64,000 nucleotides of DNA, taken from positions 16,840-80,839 of the forward strand of contig JBIQKC010000008.1 of NCBI GenBank assembly GCA_044506885.1, written 5' to 3'. This DNA is from Croceibacterium_A sp044506885 (GTDB lineage: Bacteria; Pseudomonadota; Alphaproteobacteria; Sphingomonadales; Sphingomonadaceae). Positions 28,531-37,541 of this stretch are shown in pieces (position 1 is the first letter of the stretch; each line of letters begins with the position of its first letter). The translations under genes and the position numbers were made by a program. The notes beneath the pieces were generated by a model. It ran no database searches. It was not told the origin of the DNA and was given only the letters and a program-made list of their open reading frames with translations.

Positions 28531-29723
28531 CCGCGCGCCATCGCGGCAAAGCCGCGTTCGAGGTCGGCGATCAGGTCGCCGGGGTCTTCGAGACCGATGG
28601 AGAGCCGCACGCCGAACCTGTCCGATGCGTTCCACTGCTCCGGCGGCCAGCGAGTGACGCTGCGCGCGCGGGCCGGGTCGAACGGGATGACGAGGCTTTC
28701 GTAGCCGCCCCAGCTATAGCCGATGCCGAACAGCTCGAGCGCGTCGATGAAACGGGCGCGAGCGGCCGCGTCGCCGCCCTTCAGGACAAGGCTGAACAGG
28801 CCGCAGCCGCCGGTGAAATCGCGTTGCCACAGGTCGTGGCCCGGCGCTCCGGCAAGCATCGGGCACAGCACGTGCGCCACTTCGGGCCGGCCGGAAAGCC
28901 ACCGGGCCAGCTCCAGCGCGCTCGCGCTCTCGCGCTCCAGTCGCAGACCCAGCGTGCGCAGCCCGCGCAGCGCCAGCGCTGCGTCGTCGGGCGAGACGAC
29001 CTGCCCCAGCGCCTGGCCGGTCGCGCGCAGCCGAGGGTAAAGCTCTGCACCGGCCGCGGCCGAACCCATCATCAGATCCGAATGCCCGCCGACATGCTTG
29101 GTCAGCGACATGATCGTGATGTCGCAGCCGCGTTCCAGCGCCGGGAAGCCCAGCGGCGAGGCCCAGGTGTTGTCGATCAGGCTCACCGCGCCCTTCTCGC
29201 GCGCCACGGCGGCGAGCGCGGGCGCGTCGCAGACTTCCATCGTCAGGCTGCCGGGGCTTTCCAGCAGCACCGCCTTGGTGCGCTCGCAGAAGGCGGCGGG
29301 AAAGGCCGCGAGATCGAGCGGGTCGAAAAAGCGCGTCTCTATCCCCAGCGGGGCCAGCAGGGTCTTCGCCATCGCGCGGCTCGGTTCATAGGCGTTGTCG
29401 GTCATCAGCAGGACATCGCCCGCTTTCAGCACCGCCAGCAGAGCGCCGGCTATGGCCGCGACGCCGCTGGGATAGAGCACCGTGCCCGTCGCGCCGGGCT
29501 CCAGCTCCGTCAGCGCTTCGGCCAGCGCCCACTGGGTCTGCGAGCCGCGCCGGCCGTAATAGAATTGCCCGTCCTCGTTCGGCCGCCCGCGCGCGAGGTC
29601 GGCGCTGTCGGCATAGAGATGGGTGCTGCCGCGTCCGATCGGCGGGTTGACCAGCGCGCCGGTCCATTCCCCCCGCCGCCCGGCTTCGACCAGGCGGGTG
29701 GATGTGCGCTTACCCTCGGACAT
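28527..29723 (-). CDS. metC: Cystathionine beta-lyase (PLP)
   Basis: Cleaves cystathionine to homocysteine, pyruvate and ammonia in methionine synthesis. 398 residues of the Cys/Met-metabolism PLP family: FYYGRRGSQTQWALAEAL, LYPSGVAAIAGALLAVLKAG, DNTWASP, and the PLP lysine in SLTKHVGGHSDL. RLSIGLEDPGDLIADL is the usual C-terminal block. Assignment as beta-lyase rather than gamma-synthase rests on overall similarity to the GGYESL-containing subgroup. Overlaps the mscS gene; 27 bases after sseA. Confidence 0.88.
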   Translation of the reverse strand: MSEGKRTSTRLVEAGRRGEWTGALVNPPIGRGSTHLYADSADLARGRPNEDGQFYYGRRGSQTQWALAEALTELEPGATGTVLYPSGVAAIAGALLAVLKAGDVLLMTDNAYEPSRAMAKTLLAPLGIETRFFDPLDLAAFPAAFCERTKAVLLESPGSLTMEVCDAPALAAVAREKGAVSLIDNTWASPLGFPALERGCDITIMSLTKHVGGHSDLMMGSAAAGAELYPRLRATGQALGQVVSPDDAALALRGLRTLGLRLERESASALELARWLSGRPEVAHVLCPMLAGAPGHDLWQRDFTGGCGLFSLVLKGGDAAARARFIDALELFGIGYSWGGYESLVIPFDPARARSVTRWPPEQWNASDRFGVRLSIGLEDPGDLIADLERGFAAMARG

Positions 29724-29750
29724 CTTGTCCCATCCGTGGCGGCGCGCAGA

Positions 29751-30596
29751 TCAAGCAGCCGGTCCCGTGGCCTTGGGCGTATCGGGGTCGGCGCCCCATT
29801 CGCTCCAGCTTCCGTCGTAGAGCGCGGTGTCGCGCTTGCCGAGCAGTTCCAGCGCGAACAGCAGCACCGCCGCCGTCACTCCGCTGCCGCAGGTCGTGGT
29901 CACCGGCCGGTCGAGATCGACGCCCGCTTCGGCGAAGGCGGCGCGAAGCCCCGCCGCATCCTTGAAGGCGCCGTCCGCGTTCAGCACCTTGCCGAAGGGC
30001 ATGTTGCGCGAGCCGGGGATATGGCCGCTGGCCATGCCGGGGCGCGGCTCCGGATCCTCGCCCGAGAAACGCGCCGCCCCGCGCGCATCGACAACCTGCT
30101 CCGTCTTGCTCTCGATATTGGCGAGAATGGCAGCCTTGTCGCGGATTGCGCCGGGGCCGGCGGCGGGCGTGACATGGCCCGGCGCGGCCCGCGTGTCGCC
30201 GCTTTCCAGCGCGCGTCCTTCCGCGCGCCACTTGCCGAGCCCGCCGTCGAGAATCGCCACCTGCTGCATTCCGTGCATCCGCAGGATGAACCACGCGCGG
30301 GCGGAGGTCTTCACCGCGCTGTCGTCGTAGATCACAACCCGGTCGCCGTCGTTCACGCCCAGTTCGGCCATGTGCGCGGTGAACTGCGCGGCGGTGGGAA
30401 GCGCCGCGGGGACGGGACTGTCCGGGTCCTTGAACGTCTCGAGGCTCAGGAAGCGCGCACCCGGAATGTGCGCCGAGGCGAATTCCGCCGCCGCGTCGCG
30501 CCCGGCGTCGGGAAGGTGGGCCGAAGCGTCGAGCACGACCATGCCGGGCTCGCCGAGCCGGTCCGTCAGCCATTGGGTGGAAACGAGATCGTCCAT
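29751..30596 (-). CDS. sseA: 3-mercaptopyruvate sulfurtransferase
   Basis: Transfers sulfur from 3-mercaptopyruvate to an acceptor. 281 residues with two rhodanese domains; the first is catalytically inactive. The second carries the active cysteine in TTCGSGVTAAVLL; a CG[S/T]GVT loop separates mercaptopyruvate enzymes from thiosulfate rhodaneses (CRKGVT). RVVIYDDSAVKTSARAWFIL lies in the linker region. Heads the minus-strand sulfur run. Confidence 0.92.
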   Translation of the reverse strand: MDDLVSTQWLTDRLGEPGMVVLDASAHLPDAGRDAAAEFASAHIPGARFLSLETFKDPDSPVPAALPTAAQFTAHMAELGVNDGDRVVIYDDSAVKTSARAWFILRMHGMQQVAILDGGLGKWRAEGRALESGDTRAAPGHVTPAAGPGAIRDKAAILANIESKTEQVVDARGAARFSGEDPEPRPGMASGHIPGSRNMPFGKVLNADGAFKDAAGLRAAFAEAGVDLDRPVTTTCGSGVTAAVLLFALELLGKRDTALYDGSWSEWGADPDTPKATGPAA

Positions 30597-30626
30597 GTCT
30601 TCGGGTTAGCCGCAATCGCGCCAAAC

Positions 30627-31736
30627 TCAAGCGAAGGCGCGCTGCGCGAGCCGCGGATAGATGCGCGGTCCGAGATCGAGCCGGAACGGCTCCATGCGGC
30701 CGTCCTGCCGGGCGCCGGGCTGACCGACCACATAAGTGCGTACGGTCGTGCCCCCGTCGCCTCCGCGAAGGCGAAAGCGCGCCAGCGGCAGCAGCAATGC
30801 CGCGTTTCCCTGGCGGATCGGCACGATCCCCGAAAGCGGCAGCCTGAACTCGCCTTCGATCACCTCACTCGCGCCCGGCTCGATTCGCGCGATCCGGCGC
30901 AGCGAGCCTGCGCCGTTCGCGGGGCCCGAAAGGTGCTCTTCGCGGCTCAGCGATGCGTGCGCGGAAATCATGTCCGCCTCGATGTCGAGGTTGGTGATCG
31001 CCGCCGGGGACCGGTTCGCCAGTTCGAGGCGGTAGGACAGCGTCGCGTTCATCAGCGTGAGGCTGAGGCGCAACGGTTCGAGCGCGACCCGGAGCGGCTC
31101 GCCCGATACCGCCGCCGGCTGGGCGGGAGCGCCGTGATCGTTCGCATTGCCGAGGCGCGGGCGTTCGACTGGCTGCGCCGAGAGCGCGCCGCCGCTCGCG
31201 CGCCGACGGCGAAAGACCCACACGCCGAAGCCAACAAGCGCGATTCCGAGCAGGCCGAGCGCGGTCCATGGCCAGGCAGGTCCGGCCGGCTCCGCGATAG
31301 GCGTGGGAGGCTGCGGTGGCGAGGTCGCCGACCGCGCGGATGTCGGTTCCGGAACAGGCGGCGCGACGATGGCTGTAACTTCTTCCGACGGGGCGGAAGG
31401 GGACTGGATAGCATCGTCCGTCTGCGCCCAGCCGTCAGCTTCCGGCGGGGAGAGACCGTCTGGCGGCTCCGGCGCGGGAGCGATCGTGATCGGCGGCACC
31501 ACGACGTCCGGAGATGATTCCGCGCGCGGGGACACCGGTGTCGGCGTTGGTGTCGGCCGCACCTGCGATTCGGCGACATCGGGCGCCACCGGCCCCTGGC
31601 GGTCGGGCGAAGGTTGCGAGTCGGACCTTTCCGGCGGCAGGCGGAAGTCGCTCAGCGATTCGGGTGCGGCGAGAGCGGAACCGCTCGCCGCAAGCGCGGC
31701 CGCGGCCGCAACCAAGGCGCCAGTGAAGGATCGCAT
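30627..31736 (-). CDS. Proline-rich single-pass envelope protein, unknown
   Basis: 369 residues, not recognised. A cleavable signal peptide (ending near ALA-APES) is followed by a Pro/Ser/Thr-rich stretch (about 25-150), a membrane helix (PWTALGLLGIALVGFGVWVF) with RRRR after it, and a C-terminal beta-rich region (about 215-369; LSYRLELANRSPAAITNLDI) that looks like an Ig-like or DUF11-style domain. This topology puts the C-terminal domain in the cytoplasm if the signal is cleaved. No neighbour explains it. Confidence 0.65.
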   Translation of the reverse strand: MRSFTGALVAAAAALAASGSALAAPESLSDFRLPPERSDSQPSPDRQGPVAPDVAESQVRPTPTPTPVSPRAESSPDVVVPPITIAPAPEPPDGLSPPEADGWAQTDDAIQSPSAPSEEVTAIVAPPVPEPTSARSATSPPQPPTPIAEPAGPAWPWTALGLLGIALVGFGVWVFRRRRASGGALSAQPVERPRLGNANDHGAPAQPAAVSGEPLRVALEPLRLSLTLMNATLSYRLELANRSPAAITNLDIEADMISAHASLSREEHLSGPANGAGSLRRIARIEPGASEVIEGEFRLPLSGIVPIRQGNAALLLPLARFRLRGGDGGTTVRTYVVGQPGARQDGRMEPFRLDLGPRIYPRLAQRAFA

Positions 31737-31840
31737 TGCTCGTCACCGGGGGCATGGCGTGTGCGGCTGAACGGCCTGTGAATTCGCCGCGCCGATGCGC
31801 CGCCTTGTGCAGCGCGCCCGATAGCGGCACAGCAGCGCCG

Positions 31841-32290
31841 ATGAACGAACCCCGCCATCTCGGCCGCCAGAGCCCGCTGCCCGCCTCGCCCGACCAGGCG
31901 GAGCTCGACTATGTGCCCAATCCGCGCGCCGGCACGCTTTATCTGGTGCGATTCGCCGCGCCCGAATTCACATCGCTGTGTCCGGTCACCGGCCAGCCCG
32001 ATTTCGCGCATCTGGTGATCGACTACGCGCCGGGCGAGACGATCGTCGAATCGAAGAGCCTCAAGCTGTTCCTCGCCTCGTTCCGCAGCCACTGCGGCTT
32101 TCACGAAGACGTGACAGTCGGCATCGGCCAGCGCCTGTTCGCCGAAATGCGTCCGCAATGGCTGCGCATCGGCGGCTACTGGTATCCGCGCGGCGGCATT
32201 CCGATCGACGTGTTCTGGCAAAGCAGCGCGCCGCCCGAAGGGCTCTGGCTGCCCGATCAGGGCGTCGCTTCGTATCGCGGGCGCGGGTGA
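31841..32290 (+). CDS. queF: NADPH-dependent preQ0 reductase QueF
   Basis: Reduces 7-cyano-7-deazaguanine to preQ1 in queuosine synthesis. 149 residues: the short (type I) form. Catalytic cysteine in FTSLCPVTGQPDF and the NADPH/substrate motif ESKSLKLFLASFR followed by HCGFHED. ATG 31841 is used; the longer frame from 31736 has no conserved residues. A queuosine-precursor transporter lies at 48257. Confidence 0.94.
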   Translation: MNEPRHLGRQSPLPASPDQAELDYVPNPRAGTLYLVRFAAPEFTSLCPVTGQPDFAHLVIDYAPGETIVESKSLKLFLASFRSHCGFHEDVTVGIGQRLFAEMRPQWLRIGGYWYPRGGIPIDVFWQSSAPPEGLWLPDQGVASYRGRG

Positions 32291-32361
32291 AGCGCTTGCC
32301 AGCGCCAGCGCTGTTCGCTTAGGGCGCGCCGGCAGGAAATCTCACCGACAGGGAGCGAAGC

Positions 32362-33663
32362 ATGCGCATAGTGATGATCGGCACTGGTTATGTTGGGTTG
32401 GTGTCGGGCGCGTGTTTTTCGGATTTCGGGCACAGCGTGTGCTGCGTGGACAAGGACGCGGCGAAGGTGGATGCGCTGCTGGCCGGGGGGATACCGATCT
32501 TCGAGCCGGGGCTGGACGAGCTGGTGGCGAACAATGTCGCGGCCGGCCGCCTGGAGTTCACGCTGAACCTTGCCGAAGCGGTGCCGGGCGCGGATGCGGT
32601 GTTCATCGCGGTGGGCACGCCCTCGCGGCGCGGGGACGGGCATGCGGACCTGAGCTTCGTCCATGCGGCGGCGCGCGAGATGGCGCCGCATCTGAAGGCC
32701 GGCGCGGTGGTGGTGACCAAGTCGACCGTGCCGGTGGGCACCGGCGACGAGGTCGAACGGATCATCCGCGAGGCGCGGCCCGATCTGGAGTTTTCGGTCG
32801 CCTCGAACCCGGAGTTCCTGCGCGAGGGCGCGGCGATCGAGGACTTCAAGCGTCCCGACCGGGTGGTGATCGGGGTCAACGACGAGCATGCCGCCGGCGT
32901 GCTGCACGACATCTATCGCCCGCTGCTGCGCAACGAGACGCCGCTGCTGGCGATGGCGCGGCGCGGGGCGGAACTGACCAAGTATGCCGCCAATGCGTTT
33001 CTGGCGACCAAGATCGGCTTCATCAACGAGATCGCCGACTTGTGCGAGAAGGTCGGGGCGGACGTGCAGGACGTGGCGCGGGGCATCGGGCTCGACAGCC
33101 GCATCGGTCCGCGGTTCCTGCAACCGGGGCCGGGCTATGGCGGCTCGTGCTTTCCCAAGGACACGCTGGCGCTGCTCAAGACCGGGCAGGACTACGAAGC
33201 GCCGCTTCGCATCGTCGAGGCGGTGGTGGCGTCCAACGACAGCCGCAAGCGGGCGATGGGGCGCAAGGTGGTCCACGCGCTGGGCGGCGACGGGCACGGC
33301 AAGACGATCGCGCTGCTCGGGCTGACGTTCAAGGCCAATACCGACGACATGCGCGATTCGCCGTCGCTGGCGATCGTGCGCGCGTTGCAGGATGCCGGCG
33401 CCAGCGTGCGGGCCTACGATCCCGAAGGGATGGAGCAGGCGGCCTCGCTGCTCGACAAGGTGACCTATTGCCAGGACGCCTACGATGCCATGCAGGGCGC
33501 CCACGCTGCGGTGATCGTGACCGAATGGGACGCCTTCCGCGCGCTCGACCTCGCTCGCGCCAAGTCGCTCCTCGCCGAACCGCTGCTGGTCGATCTGCGC
33601 AACCTCTACGATCGCGACGATGTCGAACGCCACGGATTGCGCTATATAGCCGTGGGGCGGTGA
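32362..33663 (+). CDS. ugd: UDP-glucose 6-dehydrogenase
   Basis: Two-step NAD-dependent oxidation of UDP-glucose to UDP-glucuronate for exopolysaccharide or LPS sugars. 433 residues. Rossmann N-terminus IGTGYVGLVSGACFSDFG, STVPVGTGDE, and the catalytic cysteine in GPGYGGSCFPKDTLALL; the C-terminal domain carries GLTFKANTDDMRDSPSL. A good ribosome-binding site (AGGGAGCG) precedes the ATG. No other sugar-nucleotide genes adjoin it. Confidence 0.95.
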   Translation: MRIVMIGTGYVGLVSGACFSDFGHSVCCVDKDAAKVDALLAGGIPIFEPGLDELVANNVAAGRLEFTLNLAEAVPGADAVFIAVGTPSRRGDGHADLSFVHAAAREMAPHLKAGAVVVTKSTVPVGTGDEVERIIREARPDLEFSVASNPEFLREGAAIEDFKRPDRVVIGVNDEHAAGVLHDIYRPLLRNETPLLAMARRGAELTKYAANAFLATKIGFINEIADLCEKVGADVQDVARGIGLDSRIGPRFLQPGPGYGGSCFPKDTLALLKTGQDYEAPLRIVEAVVASNDSRKRAMGRKVVHALGGDGHGKTIALLGLTFKANTDDMRDSPSLAIVRALQDAGASVRAYDPEGMEQAASLLDKVTYCQDAYDAMQGAHAAVIVTEWDAFRALDLARAKSLLAEPLLVDLRNLYDRDDVERHGLRYIAVGR

Positions 33664-33733
33664 TAACGGACCGGGCCCTTCCCTTGAGCGCCCGCGCTCT
33701 GCGTCGGCGCCGCGCTGACGACGGGGAGAGGAA

Positions 33734-34903
33734 ATGAAGACCCAGGTTTGCATTGTCGGCGCGGGTCCGGCGGGCCTGCTCCTCGGCCATCTCCTGCGCG
33801 CCGAGGGCGTGGACTGCATCGTCCTAGAGCGGCGCTCGCCCGAATATGTGCTCGGCCGTATTCGCGCCGGCGTGCTGGAACAGGTCACCGTCTCCCTGAT
33901 GGAACGTCTCGGGCTCGATGCGCGGCTCCGGGCCGAAGGCTTGCCGCACGATGGATTCAATCTGGCCGACGGCGAGCGGCTGATCCGCATCGACATCGCC
34001 GCGCTGACCGGCAAGCAGGTGGTGGTCTACGGCCAGACCGAGCTGACGCGCGACCTCATGGATGCGCGCGAGGAACGCGGGCTGGAAGTCATTTATGAGG
34101 CGCAGGATGTCGCCATTCACGACGTCGAAGGCGACGCGCCGTTCGTGACCTTCACTCACGGCGGCGCGCAGAAGCGGATCGATTGCCGTATCGTTGCCGG
34201 ATGTGACGGTTTTCACGGGCCGAGCCGCCAATGCATACCGGCATCGGTGGGTGTCGAATATCAGCGCGAGTACCCGTTCGGCTGGCTTGGCATTCTCGCC
34301 GACGTGCCGCCGTGCGATCACGAGCTGATCTACGCCAACCATGAACGCGGGTTCGCGCTTGCCTCGATGCGCAGCCAGACACGCAGCCGCTACTACGTGG
34401 ACGTGCCGCTGGCCGAACGGATAGAGGACTGGCCCGACGATCGCCTGTGGGACGAACTGGCGATACGCCTGGGGCCGCAGGTTGCGGCGCGTATTACCCG
34501 TGGGCCGACCATCGAGAAGAGCATCGCGCCGCTGCGCAGCTACGTCTTCACGCCGATGCGTTACGGCAGCCTCCTGCTATGCGGGGACGCCGCGCATATC
34601 GTGCCGCCGACAGGGGCCAAGGGCCTCAATCTGGCGGCGAGCGACGTCTACTACGCCGCCGAGGCGCTGGTCGCGTTCTTCAACCGCAACGGCGCCGATG
34701 CCGTCGCCGCCTATTCGGACCGGGCGCTGGCGCGGGTGTGGAAGAGCGAGCGGTTTTCGTGGTCGCTCACGCGCCTCATGCACCGCTTTCCAGAAGACGG
34801 CCCGTTTGAACGCGCGATGCAGGTTGCGGAACTGGACTACATCGCGTCCAGCCGCGCGGCGCAGACCAGCATTGCCGAAAACTACGTCGGCCTGCCGGTC
34901 TGA
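33734..34903 (+). CDS. pobA: 4-hydroxybenzoate 3-monooxygenase
   Basis: FAD monooxygenase converting 4-hydroxybenzoate to protocatechuate. 389 residues, the typical PobA length. FAD motif VCIVGAGPAGLLLGHLL, the DG motif CDGFHGPSR, the GD motif LLLCGDAAHIVPPTGAKGLN, and RAGVLEQ early on. No protocatechuate-ring-cleavage genes or pobR regulator lie next to it, so the rest of the pathway must be elsewhere. GGGGAGAGG precedes the ATG. Confidence 0.94.
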   Translation: MKTQVCIVGAGPAGLLLGHLLRAEGVDCIVLERRSPEYVLGRIRAGVLEQVTVSLMERLGLDARLRAEGLPHDGFNLADGERLIRIDIAALTGKQVVVYGQTELTRDLMDAREERGLEVIYEAQDVAIHDVEGDAPFVTFTHGGAQKRIDCRIVAGCDGFHGPSRQCIPASVGVEYQREYPFGWLGILADVPPCDHELIYANHERGFALASMRSQTRSRYYVDVPLAERIEDWPDDRLWDELAIRLGPQVAARITRGPTIEKSIAPLRSYVFTPMRYGSLLLCGDAAHIVPPTGAKGLNLAASDVYYAAEALVAFFNRNGADAVAAYSDRALARVWKSERFSWSLTRLMHRFPEDGPFERAMQVAELDYIASSRAAQTSIAENYVGLPV

Positions 34904-34913
34904 GCCACACGGC

Positions 34914-35042
34914 TCAGAGCTCTTCCTCGACCGTGTCGGAAGCCGATTGCAGGTCTTCGCCCGCACCCGAAACCGTATTGCAGGCGGCGGCCGAGGCGGC
35001 GAGCGCCATGGCGACGACGACGGCGGCGATCTTGCGATTCAT
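34914..35042 (-). CDS. Entericidin A/B-family lipopeptide
   Basis: 42-residue peptide, MNRKIAAVVVAMALAASAA then Ala-Cys. Classic small lipoprotein: basic start, hydrophobic core, lipobox ending at Cys21, then a short acidic tail (SGAGEDLQSASDTVEEEL), as in entericidin-family proteins. AAGGAAG lies just upstream. Convergent with pobA. In E. coli entericidins come as an A/B pair with antidote and toxin; only one is seen here, so its toxicity is doubtful. Confidence 0.82.
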   Translation of the reverse strand: MNRKIAAVVVAMALAASAAACNTVSGAGEDLQSASDTVEEEL

Positions 35043-35148
35043 GGGACTTCCTTCGAGACTTGCATACGCCGGATCAACCAGGCGATAGGGCGCTGCGTTC
35101 CCGAACGGGCGAACGCCTGCGGCAGAGCGGTGGCGGAATGCGGGGAAG

Positions 35149-35224
<76 letters not shown>

Positions 35225-35243
35225 ATCGTTCGCGCCCTTTGCT

Positions 35244-36131
35244 TCAAGCGACGCCGAAGGTCCAGCCTTCGGTGCGAGCGATGCCCGGCGTCAGGCCCTC
35301 GGGCCGCCACAACGCACGCCGATGGGCGTTGGCGCGCAGCCAGGCGGCGGTCAGCAGCGCGTCTGCGCTATGGTCGTCGATCGGGCCGACGCCGGAGACG
35401 GGCGGGCTGCCCAGCGTGGCGAGCGCCGCGTTGAGTTCGGCAAAGCTGCGCATCTTGCTGTTCGACGCGCGCCTGCCGGCGTGGATCGCTGCGATGGCGG
35501 TGTAGATTTCCACCACGACCGAACCGGTCGCCGGCAGATCGTCCACGGGCCACACGGGCAGGCGGCCTTGCAGACGGTTCAGCACGCGCATTCCGGTAAG
35601 GCTCGACTTGCCGACTTGCGCCGCGCCGACGAGGTTGAAGTTGCTGTAAGGCTTGCAGCCCATGCGCGCCGCCTGCGCATCCTCGGTCACGCGGAAGCGG
35701 CCGCGCCGGTGGGTAGCGGCCGGGTGATGGAACGCCGCGCCCTCGCGCCCGCCCTGACGGCGGAAATAGCGCGCGGCGATTTCATGTTCGACGAAGGCGC
35801 CGGCCGCGAGATGCGGGTCGCCGGCGCTCATCTCGTCCACCAGCCGCCACAGCGCCCGCGCGTCCGGCGGGCTGCCGACCCAGCCGGGAAAGAACGCGCC
35901 GCAATCCGCGAACGGCAGCGAAATGCCGAGGTCGAGCCCGACCAGCGTGTCTTCCGGCATATCTTCCAGCAGCCACGCCAGCACTTCGGGCCGCGACCAG
36001 CGATGCCCGGCGCGCAGGAGCAGCGGCGCGTCGCCGGCTCCGTCGCAGATCGCCACGGCGATGCCCCGGTGCCGCTCCCCCGTCGCGCCCGACCAGTCGA
36101 TCGCGGCGAAGTGCCCGAAGCGTTCAGCCAC
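35244..36131 (-). CDS. DUF429-like RNase-H-fold protein
   Basis: 295 residues. The start FAAIDWSG and mid GLDLGISLPF, plus the end block GPIDDHSADALLTAAWLR, give an actin/RNase-H-like pattern of acidic residues as seen in DUF429 proteins. A nuclease function is possible but unproven. Overlaps the rarA stop by eight bases, so it is probably co-transcribed with rarA, a replication-fork gene; that is context only. Confidence 0.6.
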   Translation of the reverse strand: MAERFGHFAAIDWSGATGERHRGIAVAICDGAGDAPLLLRAGHRWSRPEVLAWLLEDMPEDTLVGLDLGISLPFADCGAFFPGWVGSPPDARALWRLVDEMSAGDPHLAAGAFVEHEIAARYFRRQGGREGAAFHHPAATHRRGRFRVTEDAQAARMGCKPYSNFNLVGAAQVGKSSLTGMRVLNRLQGRLPVWPVDDLPATGSVVVEIYTAIAAIHAGRRASNSKMRSFAELNAALATLGSPPVSGVGPIDDHSADALLTAAWLRANAHRRALWRPEGLTPGIARTEGWTFGVA

Positions 36132-37440
36132 GCTCTTTGCGCAGCCGGTTCCAATACGCGATCCGCTCCTTCACCTGGCGCTCGAACCCGCGCTCGACCG
36201 GCTCGTAGAACGTTTGCGGCTCCATCCCTTCGGGCCAGTAGTCGTCGCCGGAAAAGCCGTCTTCGGCATCGTGATCGTAGGTGTAGCCCTTGCCGTAGCC
36301 GATGTCCTTCATCAGCTTCGTCGGCGCGTTGAGGATGTTGGCGGGCGGCATCAGGCTGCCGGTCTCGCGCGCGCTTTTCCAAGCGGCTTTCTGCGCCTTG
36401 TAGGCGGCGTTCGATTTGGGCGCGGTGGCGAGGTAGAGGCAGGCCTGCGCAATCGCCAGCTCGCCTTCGGGACTGCCGAGGAATTCGTAGGCGTCCTTCG
36501 CAGCGAGACACTGCACGACCGCCTGCGGATCGGCCAGCCCGATGTCCTCGACCGCGGTGCGAGTCAGCCGGCGCAGCAGGTAGAGCGGCTCCTCCCCCGC
36601 CACCAGCATCCTTGCGAGATAATACAGCGCCGCCTGCGGGTCCGAGCCGCGGATGGATTTGTGCAGCGCGGAGATCAGGTTGTAGTGGCCCTCGCGATCC
36701 TTGTCGTAGACCGCCACCCGGCGTTGCAGGAACTTGCCGAGCGCGGCCGGGTCGAGCGGTTCGGCGAGGCCGGCCGAATAGAGCGTTTCCGCCTGGTTGA
36801 GCAGGAAGCGCCCGTCGCCGTCGGCGCTGGCGACCAGGGCCTCGCGCGCTTCCGGCGTCAGCGGCAGCGGGCCCTCCAGCGCTTCGGCCCGGTCGAGCAG
36901 CTTGCCCAGCGCCTGGGCGTCGAGCCGGTGCAGGATCAGCACCTGGGCGCGGCTGAGCAGCGCGGCATTGAGTTCGAAGCTGGGGTTCTCCGTCGTCGCG
37001 CCGACCAGCGTCACCGTGCCTCGTTCTACGAAAGGCAGGAAACCGTCCTGCTGCGCGCGGTTGAAGCGATGGATCTCGTCCACGAACAGCAGTGTCCTCT
37101 GGCCGGCCTTCGCCGCCGTTTCGGCTTCGGCGAAGGCCTTCTTGAGATCGGCCACGCCGGAGAACACCGCGCTCAGGGCGACGAAGCGCATCCCCACCGC
37201 ATCGGCCAGCAGGCGCGCGGTACTGGTCTTGCCGGTGCCGGGCGGTCCCCACAGCACCATGCTCGACAGCCGCCCGGCGGCGACCATCCGGCCGATCGCG
37301 CCTTCGGGGCCGGTCAGGTGTTCCTGTCCGATCACCTCGTCGAGCGAGCGCGGGCGCAGCCGGTCGGCGAGCGGCGCGTCCTCGCGCGGCTCGTCCGTCG
37401 CGACGGCAGGGAGGGGATCGTCGGAGAACAGGTCGGCCAT
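36124..37440 (-). CDS. rarA: Replication-associated recombination protein A (RarA/MgsA)
   Basis: AAA+ ATPase acting at stalled replication forks, related to clamp-loader subunits. 438 residues. Walker A VLWGPPGTGKTSTARL, Walker B LLFVDEIHRFN, sensor 1 VGATTENPSFELN, then a helical and tetramerisation C-terminal half (YLARMLVAGEEPLYLLRRL; GYTYDHDAEDGFSGDDYWPE). A SIKAHDI-like N-terminus is replaced by an acidic start (MADLFSDDPLP), still usual for the family. Confidence 0.95.
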   Translation of the reverse strand: MADLFSDDPLPAVATDEPREDAPLADRLRPRSLDEVIGQEHLTGPEGAIGRMVAAGRLSSMVLWGPPGTGKTSTARLLADAVGMRFVALSAVFSGVADLKKAFAEAETAAKAGQRTLLFVDEIHRFNRAQQDGFLPFVERGTVTLVGATTENPSFELNAALLSRAQVLILHRLDAQALGKLLDRAEALEGPLPLTPEAREALVASADGDGRFLLNQAETLYSAGLAEPLDPAALGKFLQRRVAVYDKDREGHYNLISALHKSIRGSDPQAALYYLARMLVAGEEPLYLLRRLTRTAVEDIGLADPQAVVQCLAAKDAYEFLGSPEGELAIAQACLYLATAPKSNAAYKAQKAAWKSARETGSLMPPANILNAPTKLMKDIGYGKGYTYDHDAEDGFSGDDYWPEGMEPQTFYEPVERGFERQVKERIAYWNRLRKERG

Positions 37441-37498
37441 CGCCGTCCCAGATAGGCGCTGGAACTTTTTCCGGCGAGCCTCTTGAACTGCGACTATT

Positions 37499-37514
37499 TT
37501 AAGATATATCTTAA
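37499..37514. promoter_or_regulatory. Palindromic operator before padR
   Basis: Perfect 16-bp palindrome TTAAGATATATCTTAA, 27 bases before the padR start. It overlaps a likely -10 region; a -35-like TTGAAC sits at 37483-37488. PadR proteins usually repress their own gene through AT-rich palindromes, so autoregulation is the simplest reading. Confidence 0.6.
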
Positions 37515-37541
37515 TCTATCTAAGAAAGGATATGCTGATAT

